Shown: positions 19,503 to 32,347 of the stretch, in pieces
Numbering within the stretch: the stretch's first letter is position 1
How the letters are laid out: the number at the start of each line of letters is the position of its first letter
Origin: Trifolium pratense
Taxonomy: Eukaryota; Streptophyta; Magnoliopsida; Fabales; Fabaceae
Direction: 5' to 3'
Assembly: GCF_020283565.1 (NCBI RefSeq)
Contig: NC_060062.1
Location: 31,675,164-31,739,163 of the forward strand
Length of the DNA stretch: 64,000 nucleotides
Notes under the pieces: generated by a model
Seen by the model: the letters and a program-made list of their open reading frames with translations, nothing else
Told to the model about the DNA's origin: nothing
Database searches by the model: none
Made by a program: the position numbers and the translations under genes

Positions 19503-21770
19503 TACTTGAAGTTTTTCATATATATGGTAATTGTGACAAGGCTTTAATCTAGCTAACTATATATAGTGGAGTGGAGTCTTCATTTCTTGAAATTAAAGGT
19601 ATTGGATTGTTTGGTTTTTCAACTTAATGAAATTCATTTTATAAACATATATAAGTACATCTTGTAATCGATGTGGGACTCTTAACACACCACTTCACGT
19701 TCAACACTATTAGGCTTGATGCGCGGATATAAATGATGGATGGTCCGATCAGAAACCTAATAGCATGTAACCTTGCAAATCTTGGAAGACTCTCTTACCT
19801 TTTTAGAAGTGTGGAAGTTGGTCTAACTCAAACCTATAAAATCAGTTTGGAAGGTAATAATTATCTCCATTTTATGAACTCATGTTCAGATAATCTCGCA
19901 ACCAATATGAAACTTTTAACAATTGATTTTTTTATGTAATTTTAGGGAATAAATTATCAAATACGAAGAAAAATATCTTATGATTCAAAATTTTATGTCG
20001 AGATTTTCTTTTTTTACACATGTTGTGAAATTATTTAAAAGTTTGTTTAAGTGACTAAATTGTCGAACCCTACAATTTGAAAGGCTAAGGATGAGTCACA
20101 CTCATGTATAGTCCATAGTACGACGTAGTATAAGCTACGTGTTAATTTATATTTTACCCAAATTTTTAAATTGCAAGAGAACTACACTCAAGTAATTAAT
20201 CAAATTGTAAGTAAGAAAGATTGCAAGACAATCATTTTAGGTAAGCGAAAATAACATGTATGGATTTTGATTTCATGAAAAACAAGGGGACTGGACGGAC
20301 AACTTTTATTATACCCTGTTTAATTTGAAATTGGTTATGAGACTGGACAAATTAGATAGCAAGGGACAAGATAAAAATAAGATTTTTTGTCCCTCACTGA
20401 ACCACGGGACAACTTTTTGTCCACAGTGCAACTATAGAAAATACGAAAATACCCATTTTATTTTCGAATATAAAAATATTATCGTCCAATATCTTTCCGG
20501 TATAATTTTATTGTTTTACAAATCAAACGCACCATAAGTGTTTACAAGGAAATGGCGGAAACTTTAATTTTTTTTGGCTAAGAAATGGTAAAAACTTGAT
20601 AGGCTTGGAAAAAAAGTATTGAATAGTTTATAAGTTAGCTTAAAATAACAAATGAGTTTGTAAAAAACATTATAAGTTAACATATATTGAATAAAATAAC
20701 TGATTGAAATTATAATATTTGATAAAATTAACGAATTTTTAATACAGTTGTATGATATTATCAAAAGCAAAACAAATGCTATTAAAAAAAAAAAGAGTAA
20801 CAAAAAAGGATCTCATGATTCAGAGTCTATAATTCAAAAAATGAAAAAAAATGATTCAGAGTCTATAATTCAAAAAATGAAAAAGAAAAAAAAAAAAAAA
20901 CAAAAAAACAAATTTGAATTTTAAAATCTAATCACAATAGTAAGAATTAAAGAAATATTTTTCGAGGAGTTTAGAAGAAATGTACAGAAAAAAAAAGCTC
21001 ACAATTTCTTGCTTAGCCATTTTGCAAACATTCAAAACTAAAATTTTGTAATGAGCCCAAAGAGGGAGTTAAAAGTTACTTCTCCTTACCCCTGGCACCC
21101 ACACCCAAACAAACTTATTGAATTACCAAAAAAGTCATCGTTGTCTTATTTATACACAAAAGTTGGAACAAAACATAATTTAGTGCCTAGTACTTGAAAG
21201 TGTAATGTGGATGCGAGTTTCAATCGTTCTATTAAAAAAACTATTTACGAGTTTATGAAGGAGAGGCTTTGGGATGCTTCAAGCATTATTTTACTAGTTG
21301 GAACAAAACATTTAGTGCCTAGTACTCTGAGGTACATTTATGGTTGCAATTACTGTAATGAAGTCAATTAGTGAGGGTATTCTAGAAGCTTGTGAGTCAG
21401 CAAAACAGAGGAAGGGACTACAGAATATGCATGAAAGCAATACCGTTAGCAATATCGCAAATATGATTGGGCCACACAAAGGACTGAGGTCACACAAGCC
21501 CAATTGCATGCTGAAGGACTTTGTGAAAAAAGGATCAGCTATATAATTTGTATTAGGGATATTTTTGTTGGTTATGTGAATTGTGAAGTTTGTTACTCTG
21601 TCTCTAAACTCTCTATTTTTACATCTTGTATCTTCCACTCACTATAGAGTTGGATTTGTTTCCAGAAATTCAATACAATTTCCCTTATCTTTATCTTTCA
21701 ATATTACACACTTGTTTCAATTACTGGTTGGATGTAGCCAATTTTACAAGTTCATGAAGGAGAGGCTTTG
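19503..21770. other. Intergenic, AT-rich, small duplications
   Basis: No gene recognised. 20815-20884 is a near-perfect tandem duplication of about 34 bases (ATGATTCAGAGTCTATAATT...). Phrases near 21160-21200 recur at 21298-21330, and 21243-21280 recurs around the solo LTR at 21771. The stretch 21340-21700 reads like an LTR-retrotransposon end (TATAATTTGTATTAGGG, ending AATTTCCCTTATC) but has no clear partner. Confidence 0.4.
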
Positions 21771-22216
21771 TGACGCAGTACGGAAGCGTGAAGGAAAAGC
21801 AAAGCGCTAATCCTATAATAAAACACAGGTTCGCAAGCGACAAACCTGTTAGATAAGGCTCCGGAATTCACCAGAAAGAGTAACTAATCTAGAATCCACT
21901 AGACTTCCGGAATCCACCAAAAGGAGTAATTTGGAATCCACCAAACTTGATAGAAATCTCTGTATTTTTATTGAATCAAAAGGTTGTCTTCGAAGCTACA
22001 ATAATTTAGTTTAAATAGGAGTGAAAAATAAAATTAACAAATCTTCTAAAAGATTGTAAAAATAAAAACAACAAACCTAGCTAAATAAAAATTATAAATA
22101 TACCTAAAATATAAAAATAACTAATCTAGGTGAAATATAAAAATAAGAAATCTACCTAAAATATAATAAAACTAAATCTAGCTAAAATAATAAATTACTA
22201 AAGAAACCCTCCTGCA
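21771..22216. mobile_element. Solo LTR, 446 bp, TSD CTTTG
   Basis: Begins TGACGC, ends CCTGCA, and is flanked by CTTTG at 21766-21770 and 22217-22221. The empty site survives nearby: 21251-21275 reads through GAGGCTTTGGGATGCTTC without the insert. No internal coding part is present. Confidence 0.8.
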
Positions 22217-23424
22217 CTTTGGGATGCTTCAGACATTATTTTGGGTTCAAAATGTGGATATGCATAATGTTACTTGCGAAACCGGCTGCAAAATCCTCGT
22301 GGTTCCAACTTTGTTGATAACTGTTGGAAACTCTGAATTTAGTGATATTGTTATTAGTATTACAAGTATTTAGTCTTAAATTAAAAGTTTGAGGTTAAAT
22401 TTAGTGATATTGTTACATATGTGTAGAGAATTTTAACCTTTTGAAAAAAACTGACTTTCAAATTTTAATTAATTAAATGTAACAAACAACTGTTACCGTA
22501 GGCCAAGTGCACGCTAATTAAGGGCATGTTTCATTCCATTTTCAAAAATTGTTTTTTATTTTTAAAAATTAAAAACTATAAAACTTGATTGATAATATAA
22601 TTTTACAAAAGTCTTTTCCAAAACTGTTTTCTGTTTATCAAATTTTTTAAACTAAAAAAGTAAAACAGGAAACACTTTTATAAAACACATTTTAAAAACT
22701 AAAAACCAAAATTATTTCAAACAGGTAATTATTTTTTTTTTTTTCCTTTTTCAAAATTTAGCTACTACTTCGAATTTTTTTTAACCAAACTTCGACTTTT
22801 TGATGAAAGCGAAAATTTTCCAATTTAAGAGTCGACATTCATTTTATAAAAATAAAAAATATGTAAAAAAAGTATTTATGTTTCGGTTATCCAAATGTAA
22901 AAAATCCAAAATTTAGTATTTTTAAAATTGCTTAAATAAATTTTTTTTCCTCATATTTATTGTGAAAATATGGAAAACAAAATTGAGATTTATGTTCCCG
23001 AGAGCATAACTTAATTGATAGAAACATTGCATCTAATATGCAGAGATCGAACATCGAATTCTATGACACTCACTTATTCACTTTAAAAATATAAAATTTT
23101 AGCCACTAAAAAAAATGGAATATATGAAGTTCGAGTGTGAAAAGTATTCCAAGGATGCGAAGTAGATTTTTTAAAGGGAAAATCTCGATGATCTGTGTGA
23201 AATTAATAATGGGCTAACATATGGGAGTAGTTAGAGAAGGTTTAACTTTGCTCTTTAGGATTTTCATGTTGTACTCATGTCTTCAAGAATTCAGTCTTAG
23301 AGTTGTGTATGGAGTACACGGTTATAAAATTGAGCAAATTAAAGTTAGAAAGTCATATTCTTGTCAACTTTGAAAGATAGAAAAAAAGAAAGTGCGGTGG
23401 AAATAAAATAAGTTTGCAATGTGC
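22217..23424. other. Intergenic, AT-rich
   Basis: No gene. A degenerate family A SINE (+) lies at about 22995-23110 (GAGCATAACTTAATTGATAG, then GATCGAAC). Confidence 0.4.
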
Positions 23425-23818
23425 GTCAAAGACACAAAAAGTCCATCATAGGTACTAGATCTGAAATGCAACAATCATTGAAATGTGTGGAAGATCACAA
23501 ATACGTTTACAAATTTACAATGGTTGATGAGTCTACAATTGTTCAAGATATTTTTGGGCACCTCCAAAATGTGTGAAATTGTTTAACACTTTATTTCTGT
23601 AATGAAAAAGAGGATAATTTCACTTGGGTTATAGAGATGTGTCTTAATCTTTTGAAGTGTAAAGACAACATACTGAAGATTGTTGTCACTGATTTGGAGG
23701 AATGTTGTTTTCGAAGTCTTTACAACATCTACTGCCTTAGACGGTCAGTATCATACTTACAAAAATGTGAGAGTTAGATGTAAGTTTTGGCATGCAAATT
23801 CAAAGCTGTCAAATCTAA

Positions 23819-25020
23819 ACGCCATACATAATTGAGATTCTTGTTAAGCGATGGTTTAAAGTCCTAGCATGGTTTCTCCGGAAACGGAGGGCCTATTTGG
23901 CTAGGGATCGGTCTTGACAAGGGTCTTGATTCTTGGTACGGTGTCGCTTGGTTTTTCTCTTCACGATGGGGGAAGAAGATGATCACGGTTGGAAAACTGT
24001 CAAAGGACGAAACAGGAAACAATCAATATAGATTTGATATAGCAAAAACAAGGAATTTCAGCAAGGAAAATATCAAATCTTTTACGACATTTTTTTTCAC
24101 AGATTTCCCGGACAGCTTTGGGGCGAAGTCTTTTCTCAACAATTTCCATAACTATGGGGATATTATGGAGGTGGTTATACCAGCAAAGAGAGACAAGGGT
24201 GGTAGAAGATTCGGCTTTGCGCGATTTGATCGGGTGACTGATCCTCATAAGTTAGAACTCGAGTTGGATATCTTAATTATCGGAAGTGCCAAAATTTCTG
24301 TAAATCTATCTTGTTTTCACCTCCCAGAAGGGAGCAAACGCGGTGATTTCAAGAGTGGCGAGAGGGTGGGGTATCGTAAAAATCAACAAGATCATTATTT
24401 CAGACCAAGATCCTTATTAAGAAGAAGTAGACAACACCAATCTACTCATTAACATCCTGTTTCTACGGAGGAGGATGATACCTATGCTCAGGAAGTGCGA
24501 ACGGGGGGTGTAAAGAAACAAGGTGGAGCTCAAAAGGGTGTGGTTTTATCATATAAGGCAGAGTAGGAAGATTTGCAGAGATTCAACAAGTCATTCATAG
24601 GAGTAGCAGTGAAACTGACGTATAATATCCAAAACGCTTTCCATTCGCAAGGGTATTTCGGTGTCAAGGTTACCCTGCTTGGTTCAAATTTGGCGCTGTT
24701 AGAAGGCTAGGAGGAGGGTGAGGTGCAAGATTGTTGAGAGACGCTAACGAATTGATGGATCAATGGTTTAGTGAGATACGCCCTAGGAATCCTAATATAT
24801 TATTTAGAGGAGATTGTGTTAATGTTTTTCAATTAGTGGACCAAATTATGTATATATCATGGTCTTGGTTTATTTGTCGTTCAGGGAGCAATGCTAATGT
24901 AGCTTTTTCGAACTAGTGTAATAATCCTTTAGGACGTTTCCTTTGTTTATAACGATTTTGAATTGTATGGTTTGACTGCCCCTTGTACTCCTTATAATTC
25001 AATTTTGGCTTATAAAAAAA
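23819..25020 (+). mobile_element. Internally deleted L1-type LINE
   Basis: Flanked by a 17-base duplication (AAAGCTGTCAAATCTAA) at 23802-23818 and 25021-25037. It starts with a 5' leader, contains an ORF1 relic, and ends in a 3' tail ATTCAATTTTGGCTTATAAA with poly(A). The whole ORF2 (endonuclease and reverse transcriptase) is missing, so it was moved in trans or deleted beforehand. Confidence 0.82.
23966..24720 (+). pseudogene. LINE ORF1 relic with RRM domain
   Basis: Starts with MGEEDDHGWKTVKGRNRKQ at about 23966, which runs to a stop. A shifted frame then carries an RNA-recognition motif (FTTFFFTDFPDSFGAKSF; RRFGFARFDRV; KISVNLS) to 24452. Later pieces (RFNKSFIGVAVKL; LLRDANELMDQWF) are in other frames. 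ORF1 of plant L1 elements is the RNA-binding chaperone; this one is broken. Confidence 0.7.
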
Positions 25021-25079
25021 AAAGCTGTCAAATCTAAGGATGCCAACACAAATAGAAAACAAATCGGCTTCCGTGGCTG

Positions 25080-25544
25080 AGATTTTTATGCAGGGGTAGA
25101 GTCAGCTCAGCACTTGTTCTTTTCTTGTAGCACTTTTGGTGCCTTTTGGTATCTTGTCAGCTCTTGGATTGGATCTTCATTGGTGACTGCTCAGGCTCCA
25201 TCAGATCATTTTGTTCAGTTTACTGCTTCAGCAGGTGGTCTTCGTGCTGGACGTTCCTTCATGCAACTCATATGGTTTGCTTGTGTGTGGGTTGTGTTGA
25301 CCGAAAGAAACTACAAATTATTCAAAGCTCGGCAAACTCATTACTTCATATGTTGGACAAGATCAAGACTTTTTCTTACAGGTGGTTGAAAGCGACGAGT
25401 AGTACTTTAACTTTGAACTACCATATTTGGTGGTCTAGTCCTATCATTTGCTTGGGTCTTGTATAATTTTTTTTTGTTCTTGTATTTTGTCTCTATTGTA
25501 ACCTTACTCAGTCTCTTTTGGCACGTCTTGTGTTGAAAAAAAAT
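25080..25544 (+). pseudogene. LINE ORF2 C-terminal relic (zf-RVT end)
   Basis: Frames 25114-25389 and 25146-25466 join by a shift near 25330: SAQHLFFSCSTFGAFWYLVS, then FMQLIWFACVWVVLTERN, then LDKIKTFSYRWLKA and a stop. This is the typical tail of plant LINE reverse transcriptase proteins. Poly(A) at 25537-25544. 5'-truncated. Confidence 0.72.
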
Positions 25545-26941
25545 TTGTTTAATATATATATAAAATCATTTTGGTTTGTTAAAAAAAAAAATTAAAAAAT
25601 AGAACCATATATAGGAAGTTGTCAATTATGTCTTGTTAGGGTTCCGAATAGAACCACAAAATCTTACTTCTACATGTTTTTGAATATGAATGAGAAAACA
25701 CAAGCTATACAACACAAATCATGGCGTGGATCCAATATATAAATAACTATAAATTATAGACGATTTTTCACCCCGGCCGTCTAAAATGTGGCATTTTATC
25801 GGAAACAAGTTCCTGATAATGTATTTCGACAAATTTGAACATATAATGAATGAGAGATGAACCATCACCTAAAATACAAGAATGGAAGGGTCCATTCAAC
25901 CATTTGAGGATTTTGAAGGAGCCCATATAGTTATTGTTTACTAACTTTGGATACCATGAGATGGACATTTTACCAAACACATTTTAGGGGCCCTCCCATA
26001 TTAATATGATTGGGAATTGTTTTCCAATATGCTCTTGTCACTATTCAATGATCTTGATAAACCATACCAGAAAAGTTGTGGATTGATGAACTTGATATTT
26101 TTAAGTATTCATTGTTTTTTAGAGTCTTAAATGAAATTAGTTAGAATCGTATAATCAAAAAGCGATTATATCATGTGATGTTTTAGATTGGTCTTAATCA
26201 TGATGATTTTTGAATTGTTGATAACAGAGTATTACATTTTGACTTTTCTTTACTAAAATAAATGTATCTCAAATTTTTTGACACTTGACTAATGATTCCA
26301 AATTCATGATTCATGAATGCTATTCCTACTTGGTTTTTTCGTCCATTGTGGATAACGCTTTTGACTAGTGACAAAGTTAGGGTAAAAAGCACATTAAATA
26401 CATGCGTATTTCAATTTTCCACAACAAAACACATAGTAAGTTGAAGGAATGGATAAGGATCTAAGGAAACCAACATGCCAATGTTCATTTTCAATAAGTA
26501 ATTAAACAGCATAAAGTGCATATTTGATATAAAAAAAAAATTTATAAGCAATTTCTTTTAATTATTATTATATTAGTACGAAGTTTCCACGTATGGATTA
26601 TGTCCCCTCACAATCGAATTTTTTTCATACACATAAATCAGAAATAGAAATCTTGACTACATGATTAAGTTGACCAAAATCCTTATCACTTAAACTAATT
26701 TATTATTGTTGCTAAATTTATTGTATTATTAAAAGAAGTATAAGGGGATATTCAAAACGTTACGATATAAAGTTGAATCCAAAACTAGACCCACATTTAG
26801 TCTGAATCCGCATATTTGATATCACTAACTTAATAAGTTATGAGTTTGACAAAATTGCACTAAATCGTGGTAACTTTGCCACGGTAATTTTATACAACTT
26901 ACTTTGGTACCGTTAAATATACACGGAGCTAGTGTAACTTT
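25545..26941. other. Intergenic, AT-rich
   Basis: No gene I can support. 25768-25980 (-) is open with a few protein-like phrases (ILGDGSSLIHYMFKF), possibly a transposon relic, but I could not assign it. Confidence 0.35.
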
Positions 26942-27064
26942 GAATGGCGTAATATAATCCTTTAGATTGTTTTCAACGCATTTAAAGTGATCTATTCTGA
27001 ATTGTAAGGGTTGAGTACCCCTTATACTCCTTATAATTCATTTTTTTGCTTATCAAAAAAAAAA
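26942..27064 (+). mobile_element. Short 5'-truncated LINE tail
   Basis: Ends CTTATAATTCATTTTTTTGC plus poly(A), matching the L1 tail at 24975-25020. Near-identical flanks (CGGAGCTAGTGTAACTT and CGAAGCTAGTATAACTT) are the target duplication. Confidence 0.7.
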
Positions 27065-27082
27065 ACGAAGCTAGTATAACTT

Positions 27083-27498
27083 TTGTAATATTACTATATT
27101 AATTAAAGTAATTTTGTCGAACTCAATGTAATTATAAAGAAGTACGTAGTACATAATTTAATTTCTATAAGCAACACATGGCGGCGTGTGATGAATGACA
27201 GAATGAAGCAACCCCACCACCATAACATGTGAATGTGACCATGAGAAGCCAAGACAAAAAATTGAAAATCACTCTTTCTAATGGGTATTTTCGTCAATTT
27301 AAATCCCCTCACAATTATTATTAAAAATTCCACATTGGCATTATTATTATGTGTGTACATACGGTACTTCTCTACCATATAATATATACACATTATATAA
27401 ACACACACAACTCATCATCCAACTCATTCCACATTTTATAAATAACACATCAAAATTCATAGCATTGAATCAAAGGGTGGCTCCAACCAAACACAATA
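27083..27498 (+). promoter_or_regulatory. Upstream region of the PADRE gene
   Basis: A TATATAA at 27394-27400 lies about 100 bases before the ATG at 27499, followed by a C/A-rich leader (ACAACTCATCATCCAACTC), a common plant core-promoter layout. Confidence 0.55.
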
Positions 27499-27984
27499 AT
27501 GGGTAATAGCTTAAGGTGTTGTTTGGCTTGTGTTCTTCCATGTGGAGCACTAGACTTGATTCGTATAGTTCATTTAAATGGCTATGTAGAAGAGATTACA
27601 CGTCCAATTTCAGCTGGAGAAGTTCTAAAAGCCAATCCAAATCATGTTCTAAGCAAACCAAGCTCCGAAGGAGTTGTTCGCCGGATTCTAATCCTTTTAC
27701 CGGACACTGAGCTCAAGAGAGGAAGCATATACTTCTTGATCCCATCAACTTCATTACCAGAGAAAAAACGGCGGGTAAGAAGAAACATAGCCGAAAAAGA
27801 TCTTCAAACCAAAAAAGTGTTCTCTTCTGATCAGAAGAGTATGAAGTGTGATGATGATAATAAATCATCGTCGCAGAAATATTGTGAATCTAAGGAGATG
27901 AAAGTCTCGAGGCGAGATCGCCGGCATAGCCGGAGTGGCGTGTGGCAACCTCATTTGGAAAGCATCGTGGAAGATTTGTCTTAG
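27499..27984 (+). CDS. PADRE (DUF4228) domain protein
   Basis: A single-exon protein of 161 aa. The N-terminus MGNSLRCC has Gly2 for N-myristoylation and nearby Cys residues for palmitoylation, so membrane attachment is likely. Residues about 18-95 form the DUF4228/PADRE core (IRIVHLNGYVEEITRPISAGEVL, then RILILLPDTELKRGSIYFLIP). A disordered, Lys/Ser-rich tail (KSMKCDDDNKSSSQKYCESK) ends in WQPHLESIVEDLS. PADRE genes are plant-specific and commonly respond to pathogens and abiotic stress; the biochemical role is unknown. Length and layout are normal, and the TATA box and leader are in place. Confidence 0.9.
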   Translation: MGNSLRCCLACVLPCGALDLIRIVHLNGYVEEITRPISAGEVLKANPNHVLSKPSSEGVVRRILILLPDTELKRGSIYFLIPSTSLPEKKRRVRRNIAEKDLQTKKVFSSDQKSMKCDDDNKSSSQKYCESKEMKVSRRDRRHSRSGVWQPHLESIVEDLS

Positions 27985-29804
27985 TTTTGTGTTTCAAAAT
28001 CTTGCCGGAATTTGGCATGATGGAGGGGAATGGGAACCAAAAATGGTTCACTACTTGAATTATTATAGCAAAATGACCTCTTTTCAATTTTTTCTTATAT
28101 ATGTAATTAATAATATTATAAATTTTGTGGATAAAAATATTACCTTGCTTTCTTGTTTGATCTTTTTATTTTTGTGTTTGGCTTTGGATTTATGAATTCT
28201 TATATGCTTGGTTCATATAGAAATTTAAGAAAAAAAGAAAAGAAAATAATCGAGAGTGGTGAATTCAAGAGTTCAAGTTTATATTTATTTCTTATTTCTT
28301 ATATAAGAGTTAAAAAAAGTATATATTGCCTTTTCTGTTTATGTGATGAAGATTATATTTTCTTCTAATGTAATGTTTTTACACAATCTAATGTAAAATT
28401 TAAGAAACGTTTTGTTTTGTTTTTTGTGATTAATAAATATTATTTGGACCCCAAACAGTAAACATAATATGCTGGCACCCAATTAATGACCCAAATGTTA
28501 GATCCATATTCCAATGATTAATTTGAGTTTCAATTTTGGATATTTAATTGGAACATGTATGTTAGGCACACATGTTCCCCCAAGGAATCTATTAGCTCAA
28601 TAAATAAAGTTAAAACACTTAGCTATACATAGATTCATATCATAATGTCTTCGAAATACTTGTTAAAAATTTTAAATTTAAATTTCTTTTATTATTATAT
28701 ATTTAAAAAGAAAATGGCCTAAATTGTATATTTAACAATTAAAAGTTTAATTTTTTACTTTTTTTAATATATATTTTTTTTTAATTCTTTAACCTATGCT
28801 CCAAATCCTTCAAAAGACCCTTTATAATATTATTTCAATTACTAACCAAGTTTGTTGGGTCCCAAAAATGAAATAAATTTGCCACTTTTAGGTGATGAAC
28901 AGTTGTAATATTTGTCATAAATTAACTTGGTCCAATATAACAGAAAAAAGAACATTATAATGGTTCGTTCGTATCAAAAGTCGATGTAAAGCTAAAAATT
29001 AAAAGTATAGATTATATCCTAAATCCTAAATAATTAATTAAGGCTAAAAATTAAAAGTATAGATTATGTGATTTATGTCCTAACTCCTAATTAAGGCAAT
29101 TGTACGTCTAGGCCTTTTATTCATTTTAAAATTTTCAGTCAATCCAACAACCTCGGTTAGTAGAATTTAGTTAGTCACTACTATATATTAACCAATTTTT
29201 TTAGAGAAATGCTAACATAATTTCTTGGCGAAAAAAAAGTGTATTATTAACAACTATTTTAATGTTTAGATGTCAAAACATTTCATTATATACCAAAAAA
29301 ATATAACATATAATGAAGTAGGTAGTGGAATTTGTTATTTATAAAGATTTTTGGAGACACGAAAAGGATTAACCGTATAATTTGTTGTTACTTGTCTTAC
29401 ATATATATTATAAATTTTAACGTAAAATAGAAATACTTGAGTTCGATTTAGGATGGAAAAAATCGGATAAACAATTACAAGTTTTTTTTTTTATAATTTA
29501 GAATTCCTTTAGAAAAAAAAAGCATACAACCAAGTGTTGAGCATGCACGTTACTATACGCACGAGGAAGAAAATGGATCCAGATTTTTTGTTGTACCAGT
29601 TTCGCGCAGTTATACTCAATAGGCAATCTCTCGACTCCCTATTTATAATAAGATTGCTTCAATTTAAGCGATATTAATTTGACAGTTTATCACAATTTTT
29701 GATCTCATTCATTCGCTTTTTATAGGATGATCTACAATATGTGTGTCGTTGTATGTGTGTGAAATCCAATCCCGAAAAAAATAACTTTTAAAACACTGGT
29801 GGAC
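27985..29804. other. Intergenic, AT-rich
   Basis: Presumed 3' untranslated region of the PADRE gene, then AT-rich sequence without a gene. The phrase GGCTAAAAATTAAAAGTATAGATTATGT is partly repeated at about 28990-29070. Confidence 0.4.
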
Positions 29805-29807
29805 ATT

Positions 29808-31618
29808 CACTACAAGAAAATTATCACTTTGCGACAGTTCAATTTCGACGATTGAAGATAACCGTCGCAATGTGCTTTTTTTAATGATGTTTGCAACGGT
29901 TTATGCGATAGTTTAGACAACCGTCGTAGTGTTTTGTGTCTAAAACTCAGGCCGGTCCAGAGTTTTTGGGGGCCATATGCAAATATAAAAAGTGACCCTT
30001 TAATAAATAAAAATGCAATTTTTTTAAAAAATATTATCCTTAATTTAAATTACAAATAGCATAAAAAAATAATCATCAATGCAATTAAAGTAAAGAGTCA
30101 TAGTTTTTGTCTTAAAAAAAAAAGACTCATAGTTTAATCAATAATAATAAAATATTTTCTAACTACTTAAAACGAGTCATTTTTCTCTATCAAACAAAAT
30201 AAAACGAGTCATTTTTGGAATATTTTTTGAAGGAAATTCGTCAATTAAGTAATGTATTAAATTTTACACTCCCTAATTTATTAACACTACAACACCATAA
30301 AAGAGATTATGGGCCTAACAATTGGACTTTTGTAGTTTGTTGTATAATATATTAATTTTAACACCCTAAATTTACTAATACTACTACACTTAAAAAAATT
30401 GAGGCCTTTATTTTTAGGAGGCCCGATGCACAACACATGTTACACATGTGTCTGGGCCGGGCCTGCTAAAACCGGGAAAAATTTCACATTAGCGCCTAAT
30501 GAAAATTGAATCCTTTACTACCAAAAACAAAATTGAATCCCAAAAAAAAAATAAAAAATTGAACCCTCAGACAAAAGAAGCAAAACCACAATTCTAAAAC
30601 GCAAAACACTTCTGAAACGCAAAAACCCTTTTCCTTCACAGCATCGCCATTTTCCTTCGTCGTTGGTCCGTCATAGCGTTCCGGAAATATCAAGCACTAT
30701 GAAGTTCCTGCAACTAAAAATCCCTAACTAGGTTTCAAATCCATAACTCCCAAATTCAAACCCGTAAGTCGTTCATCTATCATTCCAATCCCTATAATCC
30801 TCAAAAATCTTACAAATCTCAAGTGTTATTTTATATTTCTAGATGTTATTTTGCTTGTTTTCATCTCATTTGTTCTTCGTCGTTCTTCACATATCTTGTG
30901 TGGTGACTCATTTGTTCTCTGTCCGCCTATCTGTGACTCGTCATCTTTCTATGTGCTTCGAGTCTCTCTGGTTGGTAGGAATCTAAAAAACCCTATTCCT
31001 CTTTTTGTTTCCTTAATTTTGCCCTTAAATATATCTAAGTTGAAATATTATTTCGAGGATTGAGGTTAACGATATTAGAGAAGTAAAGCCTTTTGAAAAA
31101 ATATTCTGTTGATATTTGATTTTAATGTTTCTCTATGTTCTATTTATTGAGGTGAATGATTTATGGAAGTAAATTAAGTCATATTTTTGTTTATGGATTG
31201 GTTCATATTTTTAATAATAGTATTTATATAATTGTGCATTTTAATTTTCTTACTATTGTATGTATATTTAAATTAATTATTTATTGTTTAAATTGCTATC
31301 TAATAAGCCATCAAAATGAAGAAAAAATATTTTAAATTGTTTTTTTTTTAAAAAAACACATTTGCGACGGTTTTATAATCGTCGCAGCTCCTGCTACTAA
31401 TTTCAGTGTTAGACGCGAAATGCATATAAGGGCGGTTTAGAACTGTCACACAATCACATGCGACCGTTGTAACAACAGTTTTTGGAACCCTCACAAAGTG
31501 TTGTTGCGACACCGAAATCATCGACCGTTCACAAACCGTCGCAAATGTCAAATAGCGACGGTCTCAACCTCACAAACTGTAATTTTGACTGTCGCAAAGG
31601 CCTAATTTTCTTGTAGTG
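29808..31618. mobile_element. Non-autonomous CACTA (En/Spm) transposon
   Basis: Begins CACTACAAGAAAATTA, ends with the complement (AATTTTCTTGTAGTG), with 3-base duplications ATT at 29805-29807 and 31619-31621. Subterminal repeats of the type ACCGTCGCAA / TTGCGACGG occur at both ends (29830-29940 and 31360-31600). No transposase is present. A hAT-like MITE is nested at 29948-30465. The rest of the inside (30480-31060) looks like unassigned captured sequence. Confidence 0.92.
29948..30465. mobile_element. hAT-like MITE nested in the CACTA element
   Basis: Ends CAGGCCGGTCCAGAG and CTGGGCCGGGCCTG are inverted repeats; 8-base flanks CTAAAACT / CTAAAACC are the target duplication with one change. 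Confidence 0.78.
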
Positions 31619-31621
31619 ATT

Positions 31622-32347
31622 ACTGATTAATAACATATGCATTTTGTTTTTTGAGAATTTTCAAAATTTATTTGGATCTAAAAAGGTATATTTACTTAAT
31701 CATTGATATAAAATTGAACCACAGTGTGTCTTGTGCGTTTAAATTGGAATGTTACTTGTATATAATGGTTCAATCTATAAAAAAGCTCATTAAGGGTTGT
31801 TTCCTTTCACTAAATGATACTTAAATTATATTTATATGATGCGTAAATTCTATCTAAATTATATTTAAATCATTTCTTCTTTTCTTTAATAGAAGAGAGT
31901 AAATAGACGAAACTTTATTCTATAAAATATCATTGATTGATATGTTTGATACGAATATGTAATCCATGTGATGATTTTCAAAGTATATGTCTTAAAGGAG
32001 ATTAGTTCGTTATCCCACTTACATCTGGTTTACATAAACTATTGGAGCGAATCAAACCTAAAGCTTGATGTGACACACACTTTAAAATATATTTGTACAA
32101 CAATCTTCTTCTTCAAGTTTTGCAGCAATCCTCCAATAAAAAACTTATACATTTTTGTTCTAAAAGAATTAAGAACTACATCTATGTTCCTAGATATAGG
32201 TTTCATTTCAAATTACTATAAATATATTTATTATTTCTAAACATACACAATAAAACTATTAAGTAATAAAGGACGCAAGAAAAAGATATAATTGTAAAGT
32301 GCAACTAGCATAAATTAACATATAATAAAGGACAAAGAATATCATAC
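31622..32347. other. Intergenic, AT-rich
   Basis: No gene or repeat recognised. Confidence 0.4.

Larger units (their letters stand above)
23425..25075 (+). pseudogene. MULE/FAR1-like transposase relic, interrupted by an L1 element
   Basis: Translated pieces at 23425-23818 resemble the core of FAR1-like/MULE transposases (KEDNFTW, VVTDLE, CKFWHAN) with internal deletion, stops and frameshifts. The sequence resumes after the L1 insertion at 25038 (VKSKDAN). It is non-functional. Confidence 0.6.

Noticed and set aside
25768..25980. 70-aa - strand frame
   Set aside because: Has protein-like phrases but no recognisable family, no proper context and AT-rich relic surroundings; not enough to call a gene.
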